Positions 24,966-35,238 of a stretch of 64,000 nucleotides of DNA are shown here, in pieces. The position numbers and the translations under genes are program-made. Position 1 is the stretch's first letter. Each line of letters opens with the position of its first letter. The DNA comes from Kordiimonas aquimaris. GTDB lineage: Bacteria > Pseudomonadota > Alphaproteobacteria > Sphingomonadales > Kordiimonadaceae. The stretch spans positions 597,867 to 661,866 of the forward strand of contig NZ_JAOBPO010000003.1 of assembly GCF_025574485.1 (NCBI RefSeq). Reading direction: 5' to 3'. Below the pieces are notes generated by a model. The model was not told where the DNA came from, made no database searches, and saw only the letters and a list, made by a program, of their open reading frames with translations.

Positions 24966-27221
24966 TCATATTTGATCAGCGATTGGCAACCGTCTGATCC
25001 GCTTTCCCGTAGCATTAAAAATTGCATTCATCAAAGCAGGAGCAAAAGGTGGTATCGCCGGTTCACCCATACCGGTTGGGTGCTCATTGCTTTGCACTAA
25101 ATGTATTTCAATTTTGCGCGGTGCTGCATCTATTCTAGCCATTTCATACGTATCAAAGTTGTTTTCAACAACGGTAGCATTTTCAATCGTAATTTCTTGC
25201 CCTATAGCAACAGAAAGGCCATCGTGAATCGAACCCTCTATTTGAGCTTTCACGCCCAATGGATTTATAACAAGGCCACAATCCGCCGCAGTTACTACAC
25301 GCTCAACAACAAGCTTTCCATCAATGACAGAGACCTCAACTACATGAGCAACAAATGATACATGGGAGAAATAACCAGCAATGCCGCGGCCCCAACCATC
25401 GGGCAGAGCTTCACCCCAACCCGCCTTATCTGCAGCCAGCTTCAAACAATTTGCCATGCGTCCTGTATGCATAGCCATTGGCCCCTCATCTCCATCAGGG
25501 AGAAATCGCGGTTTCCCTAGCACACTCAACTGAAACTCAAGCGCATCAATACCTGCCTTATGTGCCATTTCATCAAGAAAACTAGCTTGAGCAAAAGCCG
25601 AATTGACACTACCCGGGGCACGCCAAGGCCCTCGTGGCACTGGCCCAGCCGTAAAGCGAACCTCCATGCGGTGGTTCGGTACGATACCAGCCTCGAAATG
25701 CCACCCCATCAAGTCTTCATAAGGCCACTGGATAGCTGGTTCTTTATCCTTATCCAAAGTTGGATAATCTGACGCTTGACGTTGCCGTAATGCAATCATT
25801 TTTCCTTCAGAGTTTAAACCACCAGTCATCCGAAAATTATTTGCGGCACGGTATCTACACTGTGTGAGTTCGTCCTCACGTGTCCATGTTACTTTCATCG
25901 GGCGCTTTAGTTTTTGCGACAATAAAATTGCCTCGGCAGGGTAATCAAGTTCCCACCGCCTACCAAAAGCTCCACCTGAGCGCGCTACTGATACATGAAT
26001 ATTCTCATGGTCAATGCCTGTCATCAAATGCGCTAGATCCTGAATTCGAGAAGGGGTCTGCGCAGGGCAATTGAGATATACCTCACTATCTCGAACGTCA
26101 GCGATACAGGAATGAGGCTCCATTAAAGCATGCGCGATCCGTCTTACAACATACTTCGCATCGTGAGTGAGCACTGCATCTCGCAGAGCAGCATCAAAGT
26201 CTCCTTCTTCTCTAATGCGCCCTTCATGATTCAACAATGCAAAACCTTCGTCACTATCAAGTGCCGCAAGGCTTTCAGTCTCTACCTCACTTGAAGAAAA
26301 ACCTTCATATGGGCCTGAATTCCATTCTATCTCCAGTAAGTCACGAGCTTTTTTCGCCGCCCACAAACTATCCGCAACAACCGCCACACTTGCGACCAAT
26401 AGCCACGCCATGGGACCATCTTTATCTGATTGTTCAATTTGCACTATATCCTGTACACCTTGAACTTGGCGTGCGGCACTTTCATCCAAAGATTTGAGGC
26501 TTCCACAAAAATGTGGACACCGAGCAATAACAACGTGCGACATGTCTGCAATTTGTTGATCAAGGCCAAATATTGGCTTACCTGTGACTATTGAATGCGC
26601 CGCTTTCGATCGTTGCGGATAGCCGATCAATCGATACTCATTTTGTTTCTTTAATTGCACATTTTCGCGTGGACTTAGCTTTGCCACAGCCTCTAGCAGT
26701 TCGGCATACGAAAGCTTTTTATCACTGGAGGTATCAAAGACATGACTATCTCGGGCAATTAATTTATGAACCGATACCCCCCAGTGATCAGCAGCGGCTC
26801 TCAAAAACATATCGCGCCCCTGCGCACCGTATTGTGGCAAAACACCCCATGCCCGTCTTACGCTGCCACTACCGCCGGAATGTTGCCGAGCATAAACATA
26901 CTGCATTTGCCCTTTCTCATCTAACCGGCGCCTCAACTTTAAAGTTTCTACGCGAACACGCGACCAATCAAGGTCCATTTCTTCCGCAATCATCATTGGG
27001 ATTACAGTTGATGTCCCTTGCCCCATATCAGGGTTAGGGCTGTAAATTATCGCACTATTATCATCTAGAATTTTAACGAGTGGTGTGTCCATACCATCGT
27101 CAGTGTAGAAATTACTACCAGCCTTTTCGGTGCTCAATGCATCGCCAGGGTATAATAAAACGGCTCCGCCAGCCCCAAGCATTAACTTTAAAGTTGAACG
27201 GCGACTGAGTGTCGTTTCCAT
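24966..27221 (-). CDS. Tat-exported molybdopterin-binding large subunit (isoquinoline 1-oxidoreductase beta/xanthine dehydrogenase family)
   Basis: This 751-residue protein has a twin-arginine signal (LSRRSTLKLMLGAGGAVLL). It shows the molybdenum-cofactor family blocks NPDMGQGTSTVIPMMIAEEMD, the SGGSGSVRRAW segment, SGGAFGRRWELDYPAEAILLSQ, GPVPRGPWRAPGSVNSAFAQ, AADCGLVINP and GMGEPAIPPFAPALMNAIF near the end with the conserved glutamate. It is closest in layout to IorB and membrane aldehyde dehydrogenase large subunits. Such enzymes normally pair with a [2Fe-2S] small subunit encoded next door; none is adjacent. Substrate is unknown. The start has AGGGAGACATAAAA upstream. Confidence 0.88.
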   Translation of the reverse strand: METTLSRRSTLKLMLGAGGAVLLYPGDALSTEKAGSNFYTDDGMDTPLVKILDDNSAIIYSPNPDMGQGTSTVIPMMIAEEMDLDWSRVRVETLKLRRRLDEKGQMQYVYARQHSGGSGSVRRAWGVLPQYGAQGRDMFLRAAADHWGVSVHKLIARDSHVFDTSSDKKLSYAELLEAVAKLSPRENVQLKKQNEYRLIGYPQRSKAAHSIVTGKPIFGLDQQIADMSHVVIARCPHFCGSLKSLDESAARQVQGVQDIVQIEQSDKDGPMAWLLVASVAVVADSLWAAKKARDLLEIEWNSGPYEGFSSSEVETESLAALDSDEGFALLNHEGRIREEGDFDAALRDAVLTHDAKYVVRRIAHALMEPHSCIADVRDSEVYLNCPAQTPSRIQDLAHLMTGIDHENIHVSVARSGGAFGRRWELDYPAEAILLSQKLKRPMKVTWTREDELTQCRYRAANNFRMTGGLNSEGKMIALRQRQASDYPTLDKDKEPAIQWPYEDLMGWHFEAGIVPNHRMEVRFTAGPVPRGPWRAPGSVNSAFAQASFLDEMAHKAGIDALEFQLSVLGKPRFLPDGDEGPMAMHTGRMANCLKLAADKAGWGEALPDGWGRGIAGYFSHVSFVAHVVEVSVIDGKLVVERVVTAADCGLVINPLGVKAQIEGSIHDGLSVAIGQEITIENATVVENNFDTYEMARIDAAPRKIEIHLVQSNEHPTGMGEPAIPPFAPALMNAIFNATGKRIRRLPIADQI

Positions 27222-27307
27222 TTTTATGTCTCCCTGTTAAAGGAAACAATACAGTAACCTGAAGTATTCGTCGCGACCACTTGTCGCACATAACAGGTAC
27301 TTAGACG

Positions 27308-27331
27308 AAAAAGCCCGCCAAAAAGGCGGGC
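27308..27331 (-). terminator. Rho-independent terminator of the gatCAB operon
   Basis: Read on minus, a perfect stem GCCCGCC-TTTTT-GGCGGGC followed by TTTTT lies 28 bases past the gatB stop. Confidence 0.88.
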
Positions 27332-27358
27332 CCTTCAATTTAAGTTTGCTACAAACGT

Positions 27359-28846
27359 TTATCCATCAAGCTTTGGTTTAAGCAGTTGGTTCACCATGCC
27401 CGGGTTGGCCTTACCGCCAGTTGCCTTCATAACCTGACCAACGAAGAAACCAATCAGTTTATCCTTGCCACCGCGATATTGCTCCAGCTGATTAGGGTTA
27501 GCCGCAATAACTTCGTCAATTATTTTCTCAATTTCCCCCGTATCGGAAACTTGCTTTAAGCCTTTTTCCTCAACGATTGAAGCTGCGCCCTTGCCTGTAT
27601 CAAACATAATTTCAAATACGTCTTTAGCAATACGGCCAGAAATTGTGCCGTCTTCAACCAAAGCTAACAACTCTGCGCCTTGCTCAGCAGAAACAGGCGT
27701 TTCATCAATTGACTTATTTGCTTTGTTCAACGCGCCAAACAGGTCGCCTGTTAGCCAATTGGATGCCTTAACGGCAACATCGCTTTCAGATTTTTTAGTT
27801 GCTGTCGCCAACGCCGAAACCAACGACACAAAATAATCAGATTGATCTTTCTCCGCAACAAGCACACTGGCATTGTAATCATTGAGACCGTACTCGTTTA
27901 TAAAGCGTGCTTTCTTGTCATCAGGCAATTCTGGCAAGCTTTCACGTGCAGCATCAATAAATGCATCATCAAATTCAAGCGGCAAAAGGTCTGGGTCCGG
28001 GAAGTAGCGATAGTCATGTGCTTCTTCTTTAGAACGCATAGAGCGCGTTTCACCTTTTACAGGATCAAACAAACGCGTTTCCTGATCGATTGTGCCACCG
28101 GCTTCAATAATATCAACCTGACGGCTCGCTTCAATTTCGATGGCTTGGCGCACAAACCGGATAGAATTCACGTTTTTAATCTCACAGCGTGTACCCAGTG
28201 GGTCGCCTACTTTTCGAACAGAAACGTTCACATCAGCACGCATACTCCCTTGCTCCATATTGCCATCACATGAGCCAATATAACGCAAGATCGTACGCAG
28301 TTTGGTTAGGTAAGCACCAGCTTCTTCAGGGCTACGCATATCTGGGTCAGAAACGATCTCCATGAGAGCGACGCCAGAACGATTAAGGTCTACATATGTA
28401 AACTGTGGATGTTGGTCGTGCATCGACTTACCGGCATCTTGCTCCAAATGGATACGCTCAACACCTACCTTTTTGGTGCGTCCACCATCAAGATCAAGCG
28501 TGACTATACCTGGCCCAACGATAGGGTGTTTGAACTGCGAAATTTGATAGCCTTGCGGCAAATCAGCATAGAAATAGTTCTTACGGTCAAAAACAGAATA
28601 TTTGTTGATTTGTGCACCTAAGGCAAGGCCTGTGCGCACTGCTTGGCGCACACATTCACCGTTGATAGTTGGCAGCATACCTGGCATTGCGGCATCAACC
28701 AGTGACACCTGCGCGTTTGGTTCTGCGCCAAACTCTGTTGAAGCACCAGAAAACAACTTGGCGTTTGAGATAACCTGCGCGTGGACCTCAAGCCCAATTA
28801 CAACTTCCCAGTCACCCGTTGCACCTTGAATACGATAATCTGACAT
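27359..28846 (-). CDS. gatB: Asp-tRNA(Asn)/Glu-tRNA(Gln) amidotransferase subunit B
   Basis: GatB binds the mischarged tRNA and activates its Glu or Asp with ATP inside the GatCAB complex. The 495-residue protein has [13 protein letters not shown] at the start, [53 protein letters not shown] and [14 protein letters not shown]. The C-terminal YqeY-like tail domain (about 350-495) ends [11 protein letters not shown]. The ATG at 28846 is preceded by GGAGGTAAGG and lies five bases after gatA. Presence of GatCAB implies that Gln-tRNA, and perhaps Asn-tRNA, is made by transamidation. Confidence 0.96.
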   Translation of the reverse strand: MSDYRIQGATGDWEVVIGLEVHAQVISNAKLFSGASTEFGAEPNAQVSLVDAAMPGMLPTINGECVRQAVRTGLALGAQINKYSVFDRKNYFYADLPQGYQISQFKHPIVGPGIVTLDLDGGRTKKVGVERIHLEQDAGKSMHDQHPQFTYVDLNRSGVALMEIVSDPDMRSPEEAGAYLTKLRTILRYIGSCDGNMEQGSMRADVNVSVRKVGDPLGTRCEIKNVNSIRFVRQAIEIEASRQVDIIEAGGTIDQETRLFDPVKGETRSMRSKEEAHDYRYFPDPDLLPLEFDDAFIDAARESLPELPDDKKARFINEYGLNDYNASVLVAEKDQSDYFVSLVSALATATKKSESDVAVKASNWLTGDLFGALNKANKSIDETPVSAEQGAELLALVEDGTISGRIAKDVFEIMFDTGKGAASIVEEKGLKQVSDTGEIEKIIDEVIAANPNQLEQYRGGKDKLIGFFVGQVMKATGGKANPGMVNQLLKPKLDG

Positions 28847-28851
28847 GGGCC

Positions 28852-30333
28852 TTACCTCCACCACTCTTGCGGTTGCGCCGTAAAGGCAGCAGCTTGTTCA
28901 ATCACACCAGAAACTTTAAGCACTGTTTCTTCGTCCCACGCTTTGCCAAGCACCTGAAGGCCAAGTGGCAATCCATCAGCACTCAGACCTGCAGGAACGC
29001 TTGAGCCCGGCAAGCCTGCAAGTGACGCAGGAACCGTAAACACATCATTTAAATACATCGCCAGCGGGTCATCTGATTTCTCACCAAAAGCAAAGGCTGC
29101 GCTTGGTGCGGTCGGTGTCAAAATCGCATCAACTTGTCCAAAGGCTTGTTTGAAGTCATCAGCAATTAGCTGGCGCACTTTCTGCGCCTTAAGATAATAA
29201 GCGTCATAATAACCAGCAGACAGCACATAAGTGCCGATCATAATCCGGCGCTTCACTTCGTCACCGAATCCTTCGCCGCGTGTTGCATAGTACATGTCAT
29301 CAAGACCACCACCATCACCGATATTGCGATGGCCGTATTTAACACCATCGTAGCGAGCCAGATTTGATGACGCCTCAGCAGGCGCAACAATATAGTACGT
29401 TGGCAACGCGTATTTTGTGTGCGGCAAGCTAATGTCGACTATCTCTGCACCGGCATCTTTCATCCAGGCAATACCTTTTTGCCAAAGCTCTTCGATTTCA
29501 GCAGGCATGCCGTCCAAACGATATTCACGCGGAATACCAATTTTCATGCCACGAATGTCGCCCGTTAGTGCTGCTTCAAAGTTTGGCACAGCAATATCAA
29601 CAGACGTGCTGTCTTTCGGATCAAAGCCAGAAATACTTTCAAGCATGATAGCACCATCACGCACATCGCGTGTGATGGTTCCTGCCTGGTCAAGAGAGCT
29701 GGCAAAAGCAACCATGCCATACCGGCTACAGCGACCATATGTTGGCTTAATACCAAACGTACCGGTAAAAGCTGCGGGTTGACGAATAGAGCCACCTGTA
29801 TCAGAGGCTGTTGCACCCATCGCAGCAAAACCTGCAACTGAGGCAACAGAACCACCTGATGATCCACCAGGGACAAAATCACTGTTGCTACCTGTTGCGC
29901 GCCAAGGGTTTTTCACAGGACCATAAAAACTGGTCTCGTTAGATGAACCCATGGCAAACTCGTCCATATTAAGCTTACCAAGCATAACCGCACCGTCATC
30001 CCAAAGGTTCTGAGTTACGGTACTTTCATACTCCGGCTTAAAGCCATCCAGAATTTTTGAGCAAGCTTGAGTGTGAATACCTTTGGTGGCAAACAAGTCT
30101 TTGATGCCGATAGGTATGCCCGTCATGGCTTTTTGATTACCCGCTTTTATCTGCGCGTCAGCAGCATCGGCTTGCGCAAGAGCAATGTCAGGCGTTGTAA
30201 CAATGTAAGCATTTAGTGACTTCATGGCATCAACTGCGCCGATGTGGGCCTCGGTCAGCTCACGCGAAGTCAATTCACCTTTGGCAAGCATGTCGCGTGC
30301 TTCAGCAATTTTTAATTTAGTTAAATCAGTCAT
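28852..30333 (-). CDS. gatA: Asp-tRNA(Asn)/Glu-tRNA(Gln) amidotransferase subunit A
   Basis: GatA releases ammonia from glutamine for GatB. The 493-residue amidase-signature protein has [14 protein letters not shown] with the catalytic Lys, [26 protein letters not shown] with the cis-Ser region, and [16 protein letters not shown] with the nucleophile Ser. The C-terminus has [23 protein letters not shown]. Length is normal. It lies nine bases after gatC and five before gatB in a compact operon. Confidence 0.97.
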   Translation of the reverse strand: MTDLTKLKIAEARDMLAKGELTSRELTEAHIGAVDAMKSLNAYIVTTPDIALAQADAADAQIKAGNQKAMTGIPIGIKDLFATKGIHTQACSKILDGFKPEYESTVTQNLWDDGAVMLGKLNMDEFAMGSSNETSFYGPVKNPWRATGSNSDFVPGGSSGGSVASVAGFAAMGATASDTGGSIRQPAAFTGTFGIKPTYGRCSRYGMVAFASSLDQAGTITRDVRDGAIMLESISGFDPKDSTSVDIAVPNFEAALTGDIRGMKIGIPREYRLDGMPAEIEELWQKGIAWMKDAGAEIVDISLPHTKYALPTYYIVAPAEASSNLARYDGVKYGHRNIGDGGGLDDMYYATRGEGFGDEVKRRIMIGTYVLSAGYYDAYYLKAQKVRQLIADDFKQAFGQVDAILTPTAPSAAFAFGEKSDDPLAMYLNDVFTVPASLAGLPGSSVPAGLSADGLPLGLQVLGKAWDEETVLKVSGVIEQAAAFTAQPQEWWR

Positions 30334-30342
30334 CTACACACC

Positions 30343-30633
30343 CTACTCAATCACTTTTGGTACAGCAAAAAAGCCATATTCTGGTTTTGGTGCATTTTTG
30401 AGAACGCTGTTAGCTTTTGCGCCGTCAGTCACTTCGTCAGTGCGCCAGCGAAGCTTAGCGTCCACAACACTTGCCATTGGTTCAATATTATCAGTATTAA
30501 CTTCGCTTAGTTGCTCCACCCAACCCAAGATGTTATTCAGCTCACCTGCTAAAGGTTCAAGCTTATCTTCTTCGGTTTTAATGCGTGCTAACCTTGCAAT
30601 TTTGGCAACGGTTGCCTTATCGATATTAGACAT
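30343..30633 (-). CDS. gatC: Asp-tRNA(Asn)/Glu-tRNA(Gln) amidotransferase subunit C
   Basis: GatC is the small scaffold that joins GatA and GatB. The 96-residue protein has KATVAKIARLARIKTEEDKLEPLAGELNNILGWVEQL and the later NIEPMASVV and LRWRTDEV segments, ending with NAPKPEYGFFAVPKVIE, all family features. It is first in gatCAB, and the promoter should lie in the 127 bases shared with the divergent GNAT gene, which also hold a tandem repeat. Confidence 0.94.
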   Translation of the reverse strand: MSNIDKATVAKIARLARIKTEEDKLEPLAGELNNILGWVEQLSEVNTDNIEPMASVVDAKLRWRTDEVTDGAKANSVLKNAPKPEYGFFAVPKVIE

Positions 30634-30665
30634 GAAAAATTCCTGTTGGGCATGAATCTCTTGAA

Positions 30666-30707
30666 ATTATCAGAAAAAATCTGGGAATCATCAGAAAAAA
30701 CTGCTGA
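30666..30707. repeat. Imperfect tandem 21-base repeat between gatC and a GNAT gene
   Basis: Two head-to-tail copies, ATTATCAGAAAAAATCTGGGA and ATCATCAGAAAAAACTGCTGA-like, share the core ATCAGAAAAAA. They sit in the divergent gatC/GNAT intergenic region. They may be a regulator site or neutral slippage. Confidence 0.5.
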
Positions 30708-30760
30708 AATCAGCGCGGAACTTAACGCTACAAGCGCTCTGTAGCAAGCAGGGAATCAGT

Positions 30761-31312
30761 ATGACCACTGCAAATTTTTTGATAAGAAACGCAATTCCCA
30801 GCGATGCTAAATATTTGAACCGATATCTGCGCAGTATTTTTGCCGAAAGCAGGCATCTTGTTACAAAGCCTGAAGAGTTCAAAATGACGCCGTTTCAACA
30901 ACGCGTCTGGATTAAACGAAAAGCTGCAAATACACATGAAATCTGCATTGTGGCACTACACGGCAAAAGCATTTTAGGCGTTCTGGAAAGTGCAACAGAT
31001 CGACGGGCAAGAACAAGACATGTCACAACATTCTCTATGTCCGTTCACCCAGACCACCGCGGCAAAGGTATAGGACAAGAATTACTGAATACTTATACTG
31101 GTTGGGTGTCAGAGCACAATCAGTTGAGCAAAGTCGAACTGCATGTGCACAGCGACAATGCAATAGCCATTCATTTGTATGAAAAAGCTGGCTTTGTAAT
31201 AGAAGGCAGGCGTAAAGATGCCATAAAGTATAAAAATGAACGTTTCGTTGATGATATTTTGATGGCATACTGGCCAAATTCATCAAACGTTGAAATAAAT
31301 ATGGAACAGTAA
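30761..31312 (+). CDS. GNAT-family N-acetyltransferase
   Basis: This 183-residue acetyl-CoA-dependent acyltransferase has the GNAT core: MSVHPDHRGKGIGQELLNTYTGW holds the acetyl-CoA pyrophosphate loop (RGKGIG), and HVHSDNAIAIHLYEKAGFVIEGRRKDA gives motif B. The last part (FVDDILMAYW) resembles acetyltransferases that act on small molecules or peptides; a substrate cannot be named. It starts close to the tandem repeat and is followed one base later by the DUF3089 gene, so the two are probably cotranscribed. Confidence 0.86.
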   Translation: MTTANFLIRNAIPSDAKYLNRYLRSIFAESRHLVTKPEEFKMTPFQQRVWIKRKAANTHEICIVALHGKSILGVLESATDRRARTRHVTTFSMSVHPDHRGKGIGQELLNTYTGWVSEHNQLSKVELHVHSDNAIAIHLYEKAGFVIEGRRKDAIKYKNERFVDDILMAYWPNSSNVEINMEQ

Positions 31313-31313
31313 A

Positions 31314-32456
31314 ATGGCCTTAAAAGCAAAACCAGCTGGAATCTTTTTAGTAATTGTTACAGGCATCATTGTCATTGTCTTGGCTGGTTTTTTCTGGTTC
31401 CAGTCTAATCCAACCGCCGCATTGAAAATCGCCTTTGCACCTTCAGAACCATACACACCCATCAGTACTGAACCACTGGATTACACTGATGATACCAATT
31501 GGGTTGCTCTGCCTTCAATGGATACATTCGCAAAAGCAAAACCTGCCGGTGTAATGGACCATACAGCGATTAGCGGCGTTGATGTATTTTTTGTTCATCC
31601 AACAACATACCTTAGCCGTGATAGCTGGAATGCTCCGCTTGACCACGCAGACGCCAATATGCGGATTGAAAAACGTGTACTTAAAATGCAGGCAAGCGCC
31701 TTTAACCTTGCTGGCAACATATATGCACCGAAATATCGCCAAGCAACGTTTGGAGCTTTCTTTGATGAAGAAGGTAACGGTCTACAAGCCCTCATATATG
31801 CCTACAAAGACGTACAAGATGCATTTGATCAATTCATTCAGGATCGTAACGAAGGCAGGCCTTTCATTGTTGCAGGTCATAGCCAAGGCTCTCTTCACAT
31901 GCTGAGCTTGCTCAAAAGCCGTATTGCCGGCACCTCTCTCGCAGACAGAATGGTGGCTGCCTATGTTATCGGCTGGCCGGTTAGTATTGAGGCTGACCTT
32001 GATGCATTAGATGGCATTAATGCCTGTGACTCTGCAGACGATACAGGATGTGTCGTATCCCACCAAACCTTCGGACCATCTGGTGACACATCTGGCTTGC
32101 AGCGTTATTTCCGCGTTACCAATGGATTGGGTGGCATGCCGCGCCAAGGAACAAAAATGTTATGCACTAACCCACTGACATGGATAACCGATGACACAGC
32201 GGAAAGCAGCATGAACATAGGTGCTGTCACAGTTGTTGAAGATGAGTCGCCTATCGGCGAGCCTGTTGGCAATTTCAATGGCGCTAAATGCGGTGAAGAT
32301 GGTTTTTTATATTTAACCAAAGAACCTGGAGAAGCATGGCAAGACTATAAGATGTTTGGCGAAAACTATCATGTATATGATTATCATATGTTTTACATGA
32401 ATATCCGCGAGAATGCAGCGATACGTGCCCAAGCATGGCTGAACCAAAACCGATGA
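31314..32456 (+). CDS. Membrane-anchored DUF3089 alpha/beta hydrolase-like protein
   Basis: This 380-residue protein has one N-terminal membrane helix (IFLVIVTGIIVIVLAGFFWF). DUF3089 features follow: GVDVFFVHPTTYLS, APKYRQATFGAF, DVQDAFDQFI and the nucleophile elbow FIVAGHSQGS with Ser190. Later GWPVS and the C-terminal HVYDYHMFYMNIRENA supply the region where the catalytic His would lie. The family is lipase-like in fold, with no established substrate. The ruvX start overlaps its stop (ATGA), which suggests coupled translation of an otherwise unrelated gene. Confidence 0.87.
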   Translation: MALKAKPAGIFLVIVTGIIVIVLAGFFWFQSNPTAALKIAFAPSEPYTPISTEPLDYTDDTNWVALPSMDTFAKAKPAGVMDHTAISGVDVFFVHPTTYLSRDSWNAPLDHADANMRIEKRVLKMQASAFNLAGNIYAPKYRQATFGAFFDEEGNGLQALIYAYKDVQDAFDQFIQDRNEGRPFIVAGHSQGSLHMLSLLKSRIAGTSLADRMVAAYVIGWPVSIEADLDALDGINACDSADDTGCVVSHQTFGPSGDTSGLQRYFRVTNGLGGMPRQGTKMLCTNPLTWITDDTAESSMNIGAVTVVEDESPIGEPVGNFNGAKCGEDGFLYLTKEPGEAWQDYKMFGENYHVYDYHMFYMNIRENAAIRAQAWLNQNR

Positions 32457-32908
32457 GTGTTTTATCCACCGCAGAGCTGAAGGCACAGTTAAAGACAGGG
32501 CAGCGACTACTTGGCCTTGACATAGGCAGTAAAACTATTGGTCTGGCTCTTTCTGACACCATGTTGATGATCGCAACACCGATGGAAACCATCAAACGCA
32601 CAAAATTTAAAGTTGATGTCATGCGCCTTCAAACGATAGTCAACGAACAAGGTGTTGGTGGCTTTGTGCTGGGTTGGCCCGTTAATATGGACGGCAGTGA
32701 AGGTCCTCGGTGCCAATCAACAATGGCATTTTCCCGCAACTTGGCTGAAAAAATACCTCTCCCTCAGGCGCTTTGGGATGAGCGGTTATCGACGGCTGCC
32801 GTAGAACGCACTCTTATTGAAGCTGACCGAAGCCGTGCAAGGCGTAAAGAATTAGTCGATAAAATGGCTGCAGCTTACATTCTTCAGGGAGCGTTGCACG
32901 CTATGTAA
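32453..32908 (+). CDS. ruvX: Holliday junction resolvase-like protein RuvX (YqgF)
   Basis: YqgF/RuvX is an RNase H-fold nuclease; the family is tied to pre-16S rRNA processing and to Holliday-junction resolution. In this 151-residue protein the first strand is LLGLDIGSKTIGLALSD with the catalytic Asp; GGFVLGWPVNMDGSEGPRC, LWDERLSTAAVE and a final DKMAAAYILQGAL with another acidic residue complete the set. The ATG at 32453 overlaps the preceding stop; another in-frame ATG at 32435 would add six residues. It lies directly upstream of pyrB, with an 84-base gap. Confidence 0.92.
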   Translation: MSVLSTAELKAQLKTGQRLLGLDIGSKTIGLALSDTMLMIATPMETIKRTKFKVDVMRLQTIVNEQGVGGFVLGWPVNMDGSEGPRCQSTMAFSRNLAEKIPLPQALWDERLSTAAVERTLIEADRSRARRKELVDKMAAAYILQGALHAM

Positions 32909-32992
32909 TTTATACGTTTTAATTCACTGAGTTAAAGCCGTACGCAAAACCGGCTTGCGGACATGTGTTATTCCCCTTATAAGGCCAGCTTA

Positions 32993-33997
32993 ATGAATAC
33001 AGACCTGACCGAACAAACATCATACCCACGCGCGGACGTCGATCCGCCATCAGGTTCTCTTTTTCCACATAAGCATCTACTAGGCACATGGGCACTTGAC
33101 CCAACCGCCATAAAACACTTGCTTGATGTTGCTGATGGATATGTCGAGCAAAACAGACAAGCTATAAAAACCAAACGCATTTGCGCAGGGCTAACGCAAA
33201 TCAACCTGTTTTTTGAAAATTCAACGCGTACGTTGATGAGCTTCGAGATCGCGGGCAAACGCCTTGGGCTTGACACCATCTCAATGGCTACAGGTTCTTC
33301 GTCCATTAAGAAAGGCGAAACCTTGCTCGATACCGCATCAACATTGAACGCGATGCATCCCGACGTTCTAATCGTCCGTCACGGGGATAGCGGTGCGGTT
33401 AAATTGTTATCAGAGAAAATGGATTGCGCCGTTATCAATGCTGGAGATGGACGTTCTGAGCACCCAACCCAAGCGTTGCTGGATGCCCTCACCATTCGCA
33501 GACGCAAAGGCTCCATTCACGGGCAAACCATCGTAATCTCAGGCGATGTAACGCATAGCCGCGTCGCGCGATCTAACATTTACCTGCTAAATGCAATGGG
33601 CGCACGCGTGCGCGTTGTTGCTCCTCCAACCTTGTTGCCAAAAGATATTGGCCATCTGGGTGTGGAAGTCTTTCATGATATGAAACAAGGCTTGGAAGGT
33701 GCAGATGTCGTTATGATGCTGCGGTTGCAGCAAGAGCGGATGCAAGGGGCTTTCTTGCCTTCCATGCGTGAATATTTCCACTTCTGGGGATTAACGCGCG
33801 AAAAATTACAAGCAGCAGACAAAGACGTACTTGTTATGCACCCCGGCCCCATGAATCGCGGCGTAGAAATTGCCTCTGATGTAGCAGACGACTTTGATCG
33901 CTCTGCTATACAAGAACAGGTTGAAATGGGTGTAGCCGTGCGTATGGCATGTATTGATGTGTTGACGCGAAACTTGCGCGAGGAGGCAGGTTCATGA
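32993..33997 (+). CDS. pyrB: Aspartate carbamoyltransferase catalytic subunit
   Basis: PyrB joins carbamoyl phosphate and aspartate, the committed step of pyrimidine synthesis. The 334-residue protein has the carbamoyl-phosphate loop [74 protein letters not shown] and [13 protein letters not shown]. About 25 residues precede the usual core, as in the Pseudomonas-type enzyme (also about 334 residues), which assembles with a dihydroorotase-like partner. The ATG at 32993 has AAGG upstream. It overlaps the pyrC-like gene by four bases, in keeping with such a complex. Confidence 0.96.
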   Translation: MNTDLTEQTSYPRADVDPPSGSLFPHKHLLGTWALDPTAIKHLLDVADGYVEQNRQAIKTKRICAGLTQINLFFENSTRTLMSFEIAGKRLGLDTISMATGSSSIKKGETLLDTASTLNAMHPDVLIVRHGDSGAVKLLSEKMDCAVINAGDGRSEHPTQALLDALTIRRRKGSIHGQTIVISGDVTHSRVARSNIYLLNAMGARVRVVAPPTLLPKDIGHLGVEVFHDMKQGLEGADVVMMLRLQQERMQGAFLPSMREYFHFWGLTREKLQAADKDVLVMHPGPMNRGVEIASDVADDFDRSAIQEQVEMGVAVRMACIDVLTRNLREEAGS

Positions 33998-35238
33998 TCA
34001 CAGCCTACACCAATGCGCGCATTCTAGACCCGGCAAGTAAATTTGATGACACAGGCACACTACTTGTAAACGACAAAAGAATTGAAACATACGGTACAGA
34101 TGTTTCAATCCCAGACGGTGCTATAATTGTTAATTGTGCAGGGCGGATACTATGCCCTGGCTTCATTGACATGCGTGCACATGCTGTAGATGCAGACGCC
34201 GCCTTGGCAGGTGGCGTCACAACTATTATTCTTCAGCCTGATCAAACAACAATGATTGAGACAGACGCGGTTGTTGAGCGAATACGCCACCGCTCCGTTA
34301 ACGCTGAAATCGTAACTGTTTACCCGATGGGTGTTGCAACCCAGGGCATGCAAGGTGAGCAAATCGCAGAAATTGGCCAAATGAAAGCTTCCGGTGCTGT
34401 TGCCTTCACAGACTGTTCTAAACCCGTTGCCAACAGTCAGGTCATGAGGCGCCTACTAGAATATGCAAAGCACTTTGATGCGCTGATCGTGCAGTATGCA
34501 CAAGATAAAGACCTTGGCAGCAACGGTGTAGCACACGAAGGGGAAACTGCTCTGCGCCTCGGTTTATCAGGCATACCTGCAGTTGCAGAAGCAATGCAAA
34601 TTGAACGTGATGCAAAACTGGCTCAACTCACCGGTGGGCGGGTTCATTTCGCACTCATTTCTTCGCGTGAAGGTGTTGAAGCCATTAAAACCGCTAAAGC
34701 AGCAGGTATTAACGTGAGTTGTTCAACAGCTGCACATTATCTACACCTTAATGATAATGCCCTTGAGGGTTATCGCACCTTTGCCAAAGTCTTACCTCCA
34801 CTCCGCAGTGAAGAAGACAGATTAGCACTTGTTAAGGCACTTGCCGACGGCACGATTGATACTCTTGTTAGCGATCATGCTCCCAAGAGTGAAGATGTAA
34901 AACGGCTTCCGTTTGCTCAAGCAGCTGCCGGTGCAGTAGGATTTGAAACAATGCTGGCATTGGCGCTGGCACAAGTGCATGCAGGTAAAGTTAGCATGAA
35001 TACATTGCTTAAAAGCTTGACCATTACACCGGCAAAACTCCTTGGGCTAGATACAGGAACACTTACCAGCGGTGCTTATGCTGATATCGTTATCTTTGAT
35101 CCAAACAAACCGTGGCGGATCAAAGCTGATGAGCTGATTTCCAGCGCCAAGAACACTCCATTTGACACCTTACCCGTACAAGGGCAAGTTTGGCGCACAA
35201 TTGTTGACGGCAAAACTGTATTCCAGCAAGGATCGTAA
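33994..35238 (+). CDS. pyrC': Dihydroorotase-like protein, probably noncatalytic PyrC'
   Basis: This 414-residue amidohydrolase-fold protein follows pyrB with a four-base overlap. Active dihydroorotases carry HxH after a conserved Asp; here the site reads [21 protein letters not shown], with Arg61 in place of the first His, and the usual substrate-contact stretch after it is shortened. SDHAP (about 293-297) is kept, as are [12 protein letters not shown] and the [10 protein letters not shown] end. This matches the noncatalytic PyrC' described for Pseudomonas, where it holds ATCase together. I infer a structural role; a separate active dihydroorotase should be encoded elsewhere. Confidence 0.85.
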   Translation: MITAYTNARILDPASKFDDTGTLLVNDKRIETYGTDVSIPDGAIIVNCAGRILCPGFIDMRAHAVDADAALAGGVTTIILQPDQTTMIETDAVVERIRHRSVNAEIVTVYPMGVATQGMQGEQIAEIGQMKASGAVAFTDCSKPVANSQVMRRLLEYAKHFDALIVQYAQDKDLGSNGVAHEGETALRLGLSGIPAVAEAMQIERDAKLAQLTGGRVHFALISSREGVEAIKTAKAAGINVSCSTAAHYLHLNDNALEGYRTFAKVLPPLRSEEDRLALVKALADGTIDTLVSDHAPKSEDVKRLPFAQAAAGAVGFETMLALALAQVHAGKVSMNTLLKSLTITPAKLLGLDTGTLTSGAYADIVIFDPNKPWRIKADELISSAKNTPFDTLPVQGQVWRTIVDGKTVFQQGS

